Part shown: positions 33,966 through 41,712 of the stretch, piece by piece
Layout: the number at the start of each line of letters is the position of its first letter
How positions within the stretch are numbered: the stretch's first letter is position 1
From: DAIDJD01 sp035485275
GTDB taxonomy: Bacteria; Oederibacteriota; JAJYGY01; DAIDJD01
NCBI GenBank assembly: GCA_035485275.1
Contig: DATHOE010000034.1
Location: forward strand, 62,001-126,000
Direction of reading: 5' to 3'
Length of the DNA stretch: 64,000 nt
Made by a program: the position numbers and the translations under genes
The notes under the pieces: generated by a model
What the model saw: the letters and a program-made list of their open reading frames with translations, nothing else
Database searches by the model: none
Told to the model about the DNA's origin: nothing

Positions 33966-35084
33966 ATGCCCGTGCGCGTTTTCATCACGGCGCTGGGGCG
34001 CGTCAGCGCCCCCTTGGACGGCTCCGGGCTGGCCCCGGACCCGCGCCTGCAGGGCCGTTTGAGCGCGCGCCTGGATGTGGAGGCCCGCCCGGGCGAACCC
34101 CGTTTGCACGCCCTGGCCCGCCTGGCGGCGGAAGCGGCCCTGGAAGGGGCTCCGGGGATCGGGCGCCTGGCCGCGGAGGAGAAGGGCGTTTTCCTGTCCT
34201 CCAGCAAAGGGGGCATGGAGATCTTCGATACGGCCCATCCGGACCCGGGCCCAGCCCTGTGGCGTTTTTTGAGCTCCAGCCCCGGCCAGGCGGTGCGCGA
34301 CGCGCTGGGCTGGCGCGGCGGCGGGCGCAACAGCCCCCTGGCCTGCGCCACCGGCGCCTACGCCATCGGGCTGGCCTTTGAGGACATCCGCGCCGGGCGC
34401 CTGAGCGCGGCCCTGGCCGGCGCGGCCGAGGCCTCCTTGACCCCCTTGGTGGCGGCTTCCTTCGCCAGGCTGGGCGCGCTGTCCCCGGCGCGGGATCCGG
34501 CCGGCCTGCGCGGCCCCTTCGACCGCCGGCGTTCGGGCTTCGTGCTGGGCGAGGCCGGGGCGGCCCTGCTGCTGGAAAGCGAGGCAAGCCTGGCCCGCAC
34601 GGGGCATAGGCCCCTGGCGGAGTTCAAGGGATGGGCCTGCACCTGCGACGCCTGGCACCTGACCTCGCCCCTGCCCTCGGGCCGCCAGGCCGCCCGTTGC
34701 ATGCGCCTGGCCCTGGAGCGCGCGGGCCTGGCCCCCAGCGACATCGCCTACGTCAACGCCCACGGCAGCGGCACCCCGGCCGGCGACCTGGCCGAAGCCG
34801 CGGCCCTGCGCCAGGTCTTCGACGCCGCATCCGGTCCGAGGCTCAGCTCCATCAAGGGGGCCACGGGCCACACCTTGGGGGCTTCGGGCGCCCTGGAAGC
34901 CCTGGTCACGGTGCGGTCCCTGGAGCGCGGGACGCTGCCCGCGAACAGCTTTTGCCGCGACCCCATGCCCGAGCTGGCGCCCTGGCTGGCCCTGGAAGCC
35001 GAGGCCCTGCGCCCGGGCTCCGCGCTGTCCCTGAGCATGGGCTTCGGCGGGCACAATGTGGCGCTGGTCTTTTCCCGCGCCTGA
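33966..35084 (+). CDS. FabF/FabB-type beta-ketoacyl synthase in biotin operon
   Basis: A 372-residue condensing enzyme with an intact KAS I/II catalytic set: Cys127 in LACATGAYAIG, His266 in NAHGSGTP, Lys297 in SSIKGATGH with His302, and the terminal FGGHNVAL. It is shorter than FabF (~410), mainly in the N-terminal half. It differs from BioZ, which is a KAS III relative. Position directly before bioF and bioD suggests it elongates the pimeloyl precursor on ACP, but a general fatty-acid or secondary-metabolite role cannot be excluded. ATG 33966 has GAGGCGG upstream. Confidence 0.82.
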   Translation: MPVRVFITALGRVSAPLDGSGLAPDPRLQGRLSARLDVEARPGEPRLHALARLAAEAALEGAPGIGRLAAEEKGVFLSSSKGGMEIFDTAHPDPGPALWRFLSSSPGQAVRDALGWRGGGRNSPLACATGAYAIGLAFEDIRAGRLSAALAGAAEASLTPLVAASFARLGALSPARDPAGLRGPFDRRRSGFVLGEAGAALLLESEASLARTGHRPLAEFKGWACTCDAWHLTSPLPSGRQAARCMRLALERAGLAPSDIAYVNAHGSGTPAGDLAEAAALRQVFDAASGPRLSSIKGATGHTLGASGALEALVTVRSLERGTLPANSFCRDPMPELAPWLALEAEALRPGSALSLSMGFGGHNVALVFSRA

Positions 35085-35097
35085 AGCGGAGCTTGCG

Positions 35098-36264
35098 ATG
35101 TCCTGGACCGAAGAACTCGAGCTCGACCTTGAGGAGACCCAGTCCAAGGGGCTGCGCCGCAGCCTGCGCGTGTGCGCGCATCCTGAGGGCCCGCGCATCC
35201 GCCTCGATGGAAGGGAACTGGTCCAGTTCGCCAGCAACAACTACCTCGGCCTCAGCGCGCATCCCCAGGTCCTCGCCGCGGCCAAGGCGGCCCTGGACGA
35301 ATACGGGGCCGGCGCCGGCGCATCGCGCCTGGTGGGCGGCGGCAGCCTGATGATCCACGCCGCGCTGGAGCGCGAATTGGCGCGCTTCAAGGGCATGCCC
35401 TCCGCGCTCGTCTTCGCCACCGGCTCCTTGGCCAACCTCGGCCTGCTGGGGACCCTGGCCGGGCCCGAGGATGTCGTGGTCCTGGACAAGGCCTGCCACG
35501 CCACGCTCTACGACGGCGCCCGCCTGTCCGGGGCCGGGCTGGCGCGTTTTCCGCACCAGGACCTGGCCCGTTTGGACGCCCTGCTGGCCGAAAAAAGCAA
35601 GGGGGCCCGGCGGACCATCGTGGTCGTGGAGGGCGTCTATTCCATGGACGGGGACATCGCGCCCCTGCCCGAGCTCCTGGAGCTTACGGCGCGCCACCGG
35701 GCCCTGCTGGTCGTGGACGAGGCCCATTCCACGGGGGTGCTGGGCGCTGGCGGCCACGGCATCCTGGAGCACTACGGCTTGGCCGCCCCCGAAAACCTGA
35801 TCCTGAGCGGCACGCTGAGCAAAGCCCTCGGGAGCCTGGGGGGCTATGTGGCCGGGCCCCAGGTCCTGGTCGACACCCTGGTCAACCACAGCCGCGCCTT
35901 CATCTACGCCACCGCCTTGCCGGCCTCCTGCGCCGCGGCCGCGCTGGAGGCCCTGCGCCTGATCGAGAAGGAGCCCGGGCACCTGCAGCGGCTGCGTGTC
36001 GTGCGCAAGGCCTTGGCCGAGGGTTTGACGGGCTTGGGCTGGGACTTCGGCCGTTCCCAGAGCCCCATACTCCCCATTTTGGTGGGCAGGGCCGCGGCCG
36101 CGCTGGCCCTGGAACAAAGGCTTTTGGGGCAGGGATTTTATGTGCCGGCCATGCGGCCGCCGACCGTGCCCGCGGCCGCCTGCCGCCTGCGCCTGAGCGT
36201 GGGCGCCGCCCACGACCTGGGGCAGGTCGAGGCCTTGCTGGCCGTCCTGGGGAAAAAACCATGA
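35098..36264 (+). CDS. bioF: 8-amino-7-oxononanoate synthase (BioF)
   Basis: A 388-residue PLP enzyme of the alpha-oxoamine synthase family. It condenses pimeloyl-ACP/CoA with L-alanine to give KAPA in biotin synthesis. Motifs: FASNNYLGLSAHP near residue 42, GAGASRLVGG, the His that stacks on PLP in KACHATLYDG, DEAHSTGVLG, and the PLP-lysine in GTLSKALGS. ATG 35098 follows GGAG; longer in-frame versions are unsupported. The substrate side (pimeloyl versus another acyl) is inferred from bioD, which it overlaps by four bases. Confidence 0.9.
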   Translation: MSWTEELELDLEETQSKGLRRSLRVCAHPEGPRIRLDGRELVQFASNNYLGLSAHPQVLAAAKAALDEYGAGAGASRLVGGGSLMIHAALERELARFKGMPSALVFATGSLANLGLLGTLAGPEDVVVLDKACHATLYDGARLSGAGLARFPHQDLARLDALLAEKSKGARRTIVVVEGVYSMDGDIAPLPELLELTARHRALLVVDEAHSTGVLGAGGHGILEHYGLAAPENLILSGTLSKALGSLGGYVAGPQVLVDTLVNHSRAFIYATALPASCAAAALEALRLIEKEPGHLQRLRVVRKALAEGLTGLGWDFGRSQSPILPILVGRAAAALALEQRLLGQGFYVPAMRPPTVPAAACRLRLSVGAAHDLGQVEALLAVLGKKP

Positions 36265-36884
36265 GCCCGGCAGCGCTGGCCTCCCTGGTCCGGGGCCCCG
36301 GTTATTTCGTCACGGGGACGGACACGGGCGTGGGCAAGACCTGGGTGGCCTGCCGTCTGGCGGAAACGGCGAGGGCGCGCGGGCTGCGTGTGGGCGTGTT
36401 GAAGCCCGCGGAGAGCGGCGGAGGCGGCGACGCGGCGGCCCTGAAAAAAGCGTCGTCCTGCCCGCTGCCCCTGGAGCTCATCCGGCCCTACGCCTTCGGC
36501 GCGGCGCTGGCCCCCTCGGCCGCGGCGGCGCTGGAGGGGAGGCGGGTCGCGCTCAAGCCCATCCTGAAGGCCTACAGGGCCGTGGAGGGCGTCTCGGATT
36601 TCACGCTGGTGGAGGGCGCGGGGGGGCTGCTGGTGCCCTACGGACCCGGTCTCGACGGCGCCTCCATTGCCAAGGCCATGGGCCTGCCCCTGCTCATCGT
36701 GGCGCGGCGGGGGCTGGGGACCATCAACCACAGCCTGCTGACTTTGGAGGCCGCGCGCGCGCGGGGCCTGAATGTGGCGGCGCTGGTGCTCAGCGCCCCG
36801 GGCCGCAAGGGCGATAGGTCCGTGGCCGGCAACGCGCGGCAGATCGCGCGTTTGGGCAAGGTGCGGGTGGTGGAAGCGGGATGA
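36261..36884 (+). CDS. bioD: Dethiobiotin synthetase (BioD)
   Basis: A 207-residue ATP-dependent carboxylase closing the ureido ring of dethiobiotin. P-loop GTDTGVGKT is near residue 18, KPAESGG carries the conserved Lys, and VEGAGGLLVPYG is the second conserved block. ATGA overlap with bioF. It is the last gene before a rho-independent terminator. The next pathway genes bioA and bioB are not in the window. Confidence 0.92.
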   Translation: MSPAALASLVRGPGYFVTGTDTGVGKTWVACRLAETARARGLRVGVLKPAESGGGGDAAALKKASSCPLPLELIRPYAFGAALAPSAAAALEGRRVALKPILKAYRAVEGVSDFTLVEGAGGLLVPYGPGLDGASIAKAMGLPLLIVARRGLGTINHSLLTLEAARARGLNVAALVLSAPGRKGDRSVAGNARQIARLGKVRVVEAG

Positions 36885-36898
36885 ACAAAGGGACCATC

Positions 36899-36925
36899 GG
36901 CCGCCCTTAGGGGCGGCCCTTTTTA
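36899..36925 (+). terminator. Rho-independent terminator after bioD
   Basis: GGCCGCCC-TTAG-GGGCGGCC, an 8-bp stem, followed by CTTTTTATT. It lies between convergent bioD and uppP and clearly serves bioD; the minus-strand side has no good U-run. Confidence 0.88.
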
Positions 36926-36942
36926 TTCGCGCAGGGTCCGCT

Positions 36943-37746
36943 TCAGGACTGGAAGAAAAACCACAGCAGCGGGCTCAGGGCCAGGCGGTACCAACCGAAG
37001 GGTTTGAACGAAATCCTGGACAGCAGGCGCATGAACTGGCTGACGCTGAGCAGGGCCAGCACAAAGGCCGTGGCGAAGGCCAGGCCGAAGGCGAGAGGGA
37101 AGGCCCGCACCGCCTCGGACTTGTGGAGCTCCAGCAGGGAGGCGGCCAGGAGCACGGGCACTCCCGCCAAAAAGGAGAATTCCGCGGCCGTTTTGCGGTT
37201 CAGGCCCAGGAGCAGGGCGCCGATGATGGTGGCGCCGGAGCGCGAGACGCCCGGCCACAGCGCCAGGCACTGGAAGAGGCCCACGCCCAGAGCCTGAAGC
37301 AGGGTCACGGCGTCGACGCTGGCGCTGGTGACCACTTTCGGACGGAATTCCACGCCCAGGATGGCGGCCCCGCCCAGGGCCAGGCCGGCCACGGAGGGCA
37401 GCGGCCCCAGCATCTGGCTGTAGAAGTATTTTTTGAAGAGCAGGCCGCAGACCAGCACCGGGACGGTGACCAGGGCCATCAGCTGCCAGGCCCGCGCGCC
37501 CTGGAAGCCCGTCCCCTGGTCCAGGCCGGTGCGGCCGGGGCGGAAGAGGGCCTCGAAACGGTTCCAGTACAGGAACAGCACGGCCAGGGCCGGCGCGCCC
37601 TGCAGGGCCACCCCGAAACTCCGGGTTAGCTCCGGATTGTCCTTGAGCAGGCTCCCCAGGATGATGATATGGGCGTTGGCGCTCACCGGAAGGAATTCCG
37701 TGACGCCTTCAGTGAGTCCGAACAAGAGTGCGTGGAGGATGTTCAT
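36943..37746 (-). CDS. uppP: Undecaprenyl-diphosphatase UppP/BacA
   Basis: A 267-residue integral membrane phosphatase that recycles undecaprenyl diphosphate for peptidoglycan and polysaccharide synthesis. The first active-site motif is EGVTEFLPVSANAH near residue 14, a variant of the usual SSTGH ending, and the second is PGVSRSGATI near residue 158. About eight membrane helices. The start at 37746 is chosen because the conserved sequence begins MNILHALLFGL and GGAG lies just upstream; a longer frame to 37854 adds unconserved residues. Its carrier product feeds the polysaccharide locus further along. Confidence 0.88.
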   Translation of the reverse strand: MNILHALLFGLTEGVTEFLPVSANAHIIILGSLLKDNPELTRSFGVALQGAPALAVLFLYWNRFEALFRPGRTGLDQGTGFQGARAWQLMALVTVPVLVCGLLFKKYFYSQMLGPLPSVAGLALGGAAILGVEFRPKVVTSASVDAVTLLQALGVGLFQCLALWPGVSRSGATIIGALLLGLNRKTAAEFSFLAGVPVLLAASLLELHKSEAVRAFPLAFGLAFATAFVLALLSVSQFMRLLSRISFKPFGWYRLALSPLLWFFFQS

Positions 37747-37930
37747 GCCGCGGCTCCAGGGGAGGTAATAATCGAAGGAGCTTACACGGAGCCGCCCTGG
37801 GAAGGAAAGCCAAACCGGGGTAAATTTCCCCAGGGGGCCGGGCCGCTTAGGCAAGTTTTTTTGTATAAAAGGCTTGGTTTAAAAGGCCATATTTTTTTAG
37901 TTTGTGCATTTATTCACAAGGCAATCTGTG

Positions 37931-37936
37931 TATAAT
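37931..37936 (+). promoter_or_regulatory. Candidate -10 element for the act operon
   Basis: A perfect TATAAT in a locally AT-rich stretch 105 bases before actA. No clear -35 at 16-18 bases. The 295-base gap between uppP and actA also holds runs of T at 37857-37863 and 37892-37899, but no gene. Confidence 0.45.
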
Positions 37937-37958
37937 CGTTGGGTTTTCAGGAATCATC

Positions 37959-37988
37959 GGCCCGGGCCATGAAGGTCCGGACCAGGAA
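37959..37988. promoter_or_regulatory. Tandem 15-bp palindromic repeat downstream of the act promoter
   Basis: Two successive units, GGCCCGGGCC-ATGAA and GGTCCGGACC-AGGAA. They are 12 of 15 identical, and each begins with a perfect 10-bp palindrome. They lie about 22 bases after TATAAT, a position suited to an operator bound by a dimeric regulator. Confidence 0.5.
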
Positions 37989-37991
37989 CGG

Positions 37992-38016
37992 CGTCCCGCT
38001 GTCCAAAGCCGGGACG
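37992..38016 (+). promoter_or_regulatory. act leader hairpin
   Basis: CGTCCCG and CGGGACG form a 7-bp stem around an 11-base loop, 25 bases before the actA ATG. Confidence 0.4.
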
Positions 38017-38041
38017 AACTTCGCACTTAGGCAGACCGCAC

Positions 38042-38641
38042 ATGCCTGTGAATAGCCCGCGCCTGACGGCGTTTTTGATGATCCTCATCTTGGCCGCCCT
38101 GTGCCTGTTCCTCACCCCCTTTGTCCAGACCCCGGGGCGTAACAACGGCTACTCACCCCAACAGCCCATAGCTTTTTCGCACCGCCTGCACGCGGGAATG
38201 CTGCAGATCAACTGCCAGTACTGCCACTTCACGGCCGAACGCGGCCCCCACGCCGGTTTCCCGGCCGTGGCCACCTGCCTGAACTGCCACCGTTTCGTCA
38301 AGGGAAGCACCCCCTTCAACCAGGGCGAGATCCAGAAGCTCTACAAGTACGCGGGCCTGGACGCCGACGGGAACCCCGATCCCAAAGGCAATCCGCAGCC
38401 CATCCCCTGGGTCAAGATCCACGTGCTCCCGGCCTTTGTGCGTTTCGACCACAGCCGCCACATCACCCAGGGCGTGACCTGCCAGACCTGCCACGGGCCC
38501 ATCCAGACCATGGACCAGGTGACCCAATATTCGTCGCTGGCGATGGGCTTCTGCGTCAATTGCCACAGGGACGTCGACGCCAACGGCCTGCACGGCAAGA
38601 AGGTACACGCGTCCCTCGACTGCGCGGTCTGCCACTACTAG
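38042..38641 (+). CDS. actA: Alternative complex III subunit ActA, pentaheme cytochrome c
   Basis: A 199-residue membrane-anchored cytochrome with one N-terminal helix (residues ~8-28) and five CxxCH haem sites: CQYCH, CLNCH, CQTCH, CVNCH and CAVCH. It passes electrons from quinol oxidation in the ACIII complex towards ActE or a terminal oxidase on the periplasmic face. ATG 38042 has AGGCAG upstream. First gene of actABCDEF. Confidence 0.92.
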   Translation: MPVNSPRLTAFLMILILAALCLFLTPFVQTPGRNNGYSPQQPIAFSHRLHAGMLQINCQYCHFTAERGPHAGFPAVATCLNCHRFVKGSTPFNQGEIQKLYKYAGLDADGNPDPKGNPQPIPWVKIHVLPAFVRFDHSRHITQGVTCQTCHGPIQTMDQVTQYSSLAMGFCVNCHRDVDANGLHGKKVHASLDCAVCHY

Positions 38642-38652
38642 AGACTCCAACC

Positions 38653-41600
38653 ATGCCCGATACAAAAAAAACCTACTACAAGTCCCAGGCCGAGCGCGAG
38701 GCGCTGCTGGATCCGTCCCTGCCGATGCCGGCGCAGATGCAGGAATCCGGCGTCATGGAGGAGAGCCTGGCGGGCGGGCTGGCCGGGCTCCTGGAGCAGT
38801 CCAACGAGCTGCGCATGGACCGGGCCGCCTTCCTCAAGCTGACGGGCTTCAGCTTCGCGGCCGCGGCCCTGGCCGGCTGCGGCAAGGCCGCTGAAAAGGC
38901 CCTGCCCTACCTGGTCCAGCCCGAGGAGGCCATCCCCGGCGTCCCGGTCTTCTACGCGTCGGTCTGCGGCGGCTGCTCGGCCGGCTGCGGCGTGCTGGCC
39001 AAGGACCGCGACGGGCGGCCCATCAAGCTGGAAGGAAACCCCAAGCACCCCCTCAACCACGGCGCCCTCTGCGGCATGGGCCAGGCCTCGGTGCTGGGCC
39101 TCTACGACACGCACCGGCTGAAGGTCCCGCAGATCGGCGGCCAGGACACGGACTGGGCCTCCCTGGACGCGGCCGTCATGGGCGCCCTGAAGGACCTGCG
39201 CGCCAAGCGCGGCAAACTGCGCATCCTCAGCCGCAGCCTCATCAGCCCAGCCCTGAACGCCCAGATCGCGTCCTTCGTGGCCGCCCACCCGGGCGCCAAG
39301 CACGTGGTCTACGACCCCCTGTCCGCCTCGGCCATCCTCGACGCCCACCAGGAGACCCACGGCCGCCGGGTCCTGCCCCACTACCGCTTCGATCAGGCCG
39401 AGGTGATCGTCGGCTTTGACGCGGACTTCCTGGGCACCTGGATTTCGCCCGTGGAATTCGCCGGCGCCTACCAGAGCGGCCGCAAACTGCGCGGGCACGA
39501 GGGCCGCTTCTCCAAGCATTTCCAGGTCGAATCCGGGCTCACCGTGACGGGCAGCAAGGCCGACGAGCGGGCCACGGTGCGGCCCAGCGAGATGACCCTG
39601 GCTTTGGCCCACCTGGCCGTGAAGCTGGGCGCGCCCTCGGACTGGACCGGCAGGGGGGCCAACCCCATCGGCGCGGTCAATGCCGTGGACTCCGGCCGCC
39701 TGGACGCCATGGCCAAGGCCCTCAAGGCCGCGGGTTCCAAGGGCCTGGTGGTCTGCGGATCCCAGGATCTCAAGGCCCAGCTGATCACGAACTGGATCAA
39801 CCACCGCCTGGGCGCCTACGGCACCACGCTGGACGTCAAGCGCCCCTCGCTGCAGCGCCAGGGCGACGACCTGGCCGTGGCCGCCCTGATCGAGGAGATG
39901 GGCAAGGGCCAGGTGCAGGGCCTCATCGTGCTCGACGGCGATCCCGTGGCGGAACTGCCCCAGGGGCAGGCCTTCGCCGACGGGATGAAGAAGGTCCCCT
40001 TCACGGTCAGCCTGGCATTGGCGGACGACGACACCGCCTCGCTGTGCGGCTTCCGCGCGCCGGACAACCATTGGCTGGAATCCTGGTCCGACGCCGAACC
40101 CATCGCGGGCATGGTGGGCCTGGCCCAGCCGGCCATACGGCCCTTGTACAAGACCCGGCAGGCGCTGGAAAGCCTGGCCGCCTGGCAGGGGAAGGACGGC
40201 CTGGCCCTCGACCTGCTGAAGGCCTTCTGGAAGTCCCACGTGTTCCCGGCGGCGGGCAAGGGCCTCTTCTTCGACGCCTTCTGGGACAGCACGCTTCAGG
40301 CCGGCTTTGTGGACAAGGCCGGCGACGCGCAGGGCGCCTCCGGGGATTTCCGCGAGCCGAAGATCGGCGGCCTGAAGGCCTCCTCCGACGGCATGGAAGT
40401 CGCCTTCTACCCCAAGATCGCCCTCCAGGACGGCCGCCACGCGGTCAATCCCTGGATCCAGGAGCTGCCCGACCCGATCAACAAGATCTCCTGGGACCAG
40501 ACCGTCGCGGTGAACGCGGACACGGCCAAGAACCTGGGCCTGGAGGAGGGCGACACGGTCCGCCTCAGCGCGCAGGGCACGGGCACGGTCCTGGAGCTGC
40601 CGGTGCACGTGCAGCCCGGGCAGGATCCGCGCACCTTCAGCGTGCCCATGGGATACGGCCGCGCCGGCACCGAGCGCTTCCACGACATCGGCCCGCGCTG
40701 GCTCCTGAACGTGCCCGTGGTGGACAAGGGCCAGCGCCTGGGCGTGAACGTGGCCGCCCTGGCCGACCCCTCCGACGGCCGGCCCAAGTGGCACCGCTCC
40801 GGCGCCTCCGTCTCCAAGACCGGCGACAACGTCATGCTGGCCTGCACCCAGATCCACCAGACCCTCGACCTCCCGGCCTACATGGTCCCCCAGGCCGGCC
40901 CGCGCGTGCCGGCCGTCCAGGAGATGACCCTGGAGGAGTTCCGCAAGGGCGCCGAGGCCGAGCGCATGGATCCCGCGGGCAGCCTTTACAAGGACAGGGA
41001 ATTCACCGGCCGCCGCTGGGCCATGGCGGTGGACCTGACCGCCTGCAACGGCTGCTCCGCCTGCGTGATCGCCTGCCAGATCGAGAACAACGTCCCGGTG
41101 GTGGGCCGCGAAGAGGTGCGCCGCGCCCACGAAATGCACTGGATACGCATCGACCGCTACTACCACGACGGCCCGGACGGGCTGGAGACCATCAGCCAGC
41201 CCATGATGTGCCAGCAGTGCGGGCACGCCCCCTGCGAGCCGGTCTGCCCGGTGGCCGCGACCACGACCAACGCCGAAGGGATTAACCAGCAGGTGTACAA
41301 CCGGTGCGTTGGCACGCGCTATTGCGCCAACAACTGCCCCTACAAGGTGCGGCGCTTCAACTGGTTCGACTATCCCGCCGTGTCCGGCTCCGAGACCTTG
41401 ACCCTGAACCCGGACGTCACGGTGCGTTCGCGCGGCGTGATGGAGAAGTGCAACTTCTGCGTCCAGCGCGTGCAGGAGCAGAAGGCGGAGGCCAAGCGCG
41501 CCGGCCGCGGGGACGCCATGGACGACGGCGAGATCAAGACCGCCTGCCAGCAGACCTGCCCGGCCCAGGCCATCACCTTCGGCGACATCAACGATCCCAA

Positions 41601-41709
41601 GAGCGCGGTCTCCCTGCTGGCCGGCGACGTGCGGGCCTTCAAGGTGCTGGAGGACCTCAACACCCGGCCCGCGGTGAGCTACCTGGCCCAAGTCCGAAAC
41701 AAGAGCTGA
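38653..41709 (+). CDS. actB: Alternative complex III subunit ActB, molybdopterin-like plus iron-sulfur subunit
   Basis: A 1018-residue peripheral subunit. The N-terminal ~750 residues resemble a molybdopterin oxidoreductase chain (in ACIII this part holds no Mo cofactor). The C-terminal ferredoxin-like part has four Cys clusters: CNGCSACVIAC near residue 797, CQQCGHAPCEPVCP, CVGTRYCANNCPYKV, and CNFC paired with CQQTCP. The export region DRAAFLKLTG with a downstream LAGC lipobox resembles a Tat signal but has only one of the two arginines. ATG 38653 is preferred, 11 bases after the actA stop, although its ribosome site is weak. The quinol-oxidation complex is completed by ActC and ActF. Confidence 0.92.
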   Translation: MPDTKKTYYKSQAEREALLDPSLPMPAQMQESGVMEESLAGGLAGLLEQSNELRMDRAAFLKLTGFSFAAAALAGCGKAAEKALPYLVQPEEAIPGVPVFYASVCGGCSAGCGVLAKDRDGRPIKLEGNPKHPLNHGALCGMGQASVLGLYDTHRLKVPQIGGQDTDWASLDAAVMGALKDLRAKRGKLRILSRSLISPALNAQIASFVAAHPGAKHVVYDPLSASAILDAHQETHGRRVLPHYRFDQAEVIVGFDADFLGTWISPVEFAGAYQSGRKLRGHEGRFSKHFQVESGLTVTGSKADERATVRPSEMTLALAHLAVKLGAPSDWTGRGANPIGAVNAVDSGRLDAMAKALKAAGSKGLVVCGSQDLKAQLITNWINHRLGAYGTTLDVKRPSLQRQGDDLAVAALIEEMGKGQVQGLIVLDGDPVAELPQGQAFADGMKKVPFTVSLALADDDTASLCGFRAPDNHWLESWSDAEPIAGMVGLAQPAIRPLYKTRQALESLAAWQGKDGLALDLLKAFWKSHVFPAAGKGLFFDAFWDSTLQAGFVDKAGDAQGASGDFREPKIGGLKASSDGMEVAFYPKIALQDGRHAVNPWIQELPDPINKISWDQTVAVNADTAKNLGLEEGDTVRLSAQGTGTVLELPVHVQPGQDPRTFSVPMGYGRAGTERFHDIGPRWLLNVPVVDKGQRLGVNVAALADPSDGRPKWHRSGASVSKTGDNVMLACTQIHQTLDLPAYMVPQAGPRVPAVQEMTLEEFRKGAEAERMDPAGSLYKDREFTGRRWAMAVDLTACNGCSACVIACQIENNVPVVGREEVRRAHEMHWIRIDRYYHDGPDGLETISQPMMCQQCGHAPCEPVCPVAATTTNAEGINQQVYNRCVGTRYCANNCPYKVRRFNWFDYPAVSGSETLTLNPDVTVRSRGVMEKCNFCVQRVQEQKAEAKRAGRGDAMDDGEIKTACQQTCPAQAITFGDINDPKSAVSLLAGDVRAFKVLEDLNTRPAVSYLAQVRNKS

Positions 41710-41712
41710 GGA

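Noticed and set aside
33966..35084. Housekeeping fabF or the BioZ enzyme
   Set aside because: No acpP, fabD or other fatty-acid genes are adjacent, and the Cys-His-His plus Lys pattern is KAS I/II, not the KAS III pattern of BioZ. A housekeeping role is not excluded.
26316..35240. Very long minus-strand open frames opposite the giant repeat protein and the biotin operon (also 2149-4542, 11101-14460 and 38638-43119)
   Set aside because: They are opposite well-supported genes. Their Gly/Ala/His/Gln-rich translations have no recognisable domains. High G+C codon use on the real strand removes stops on the other.
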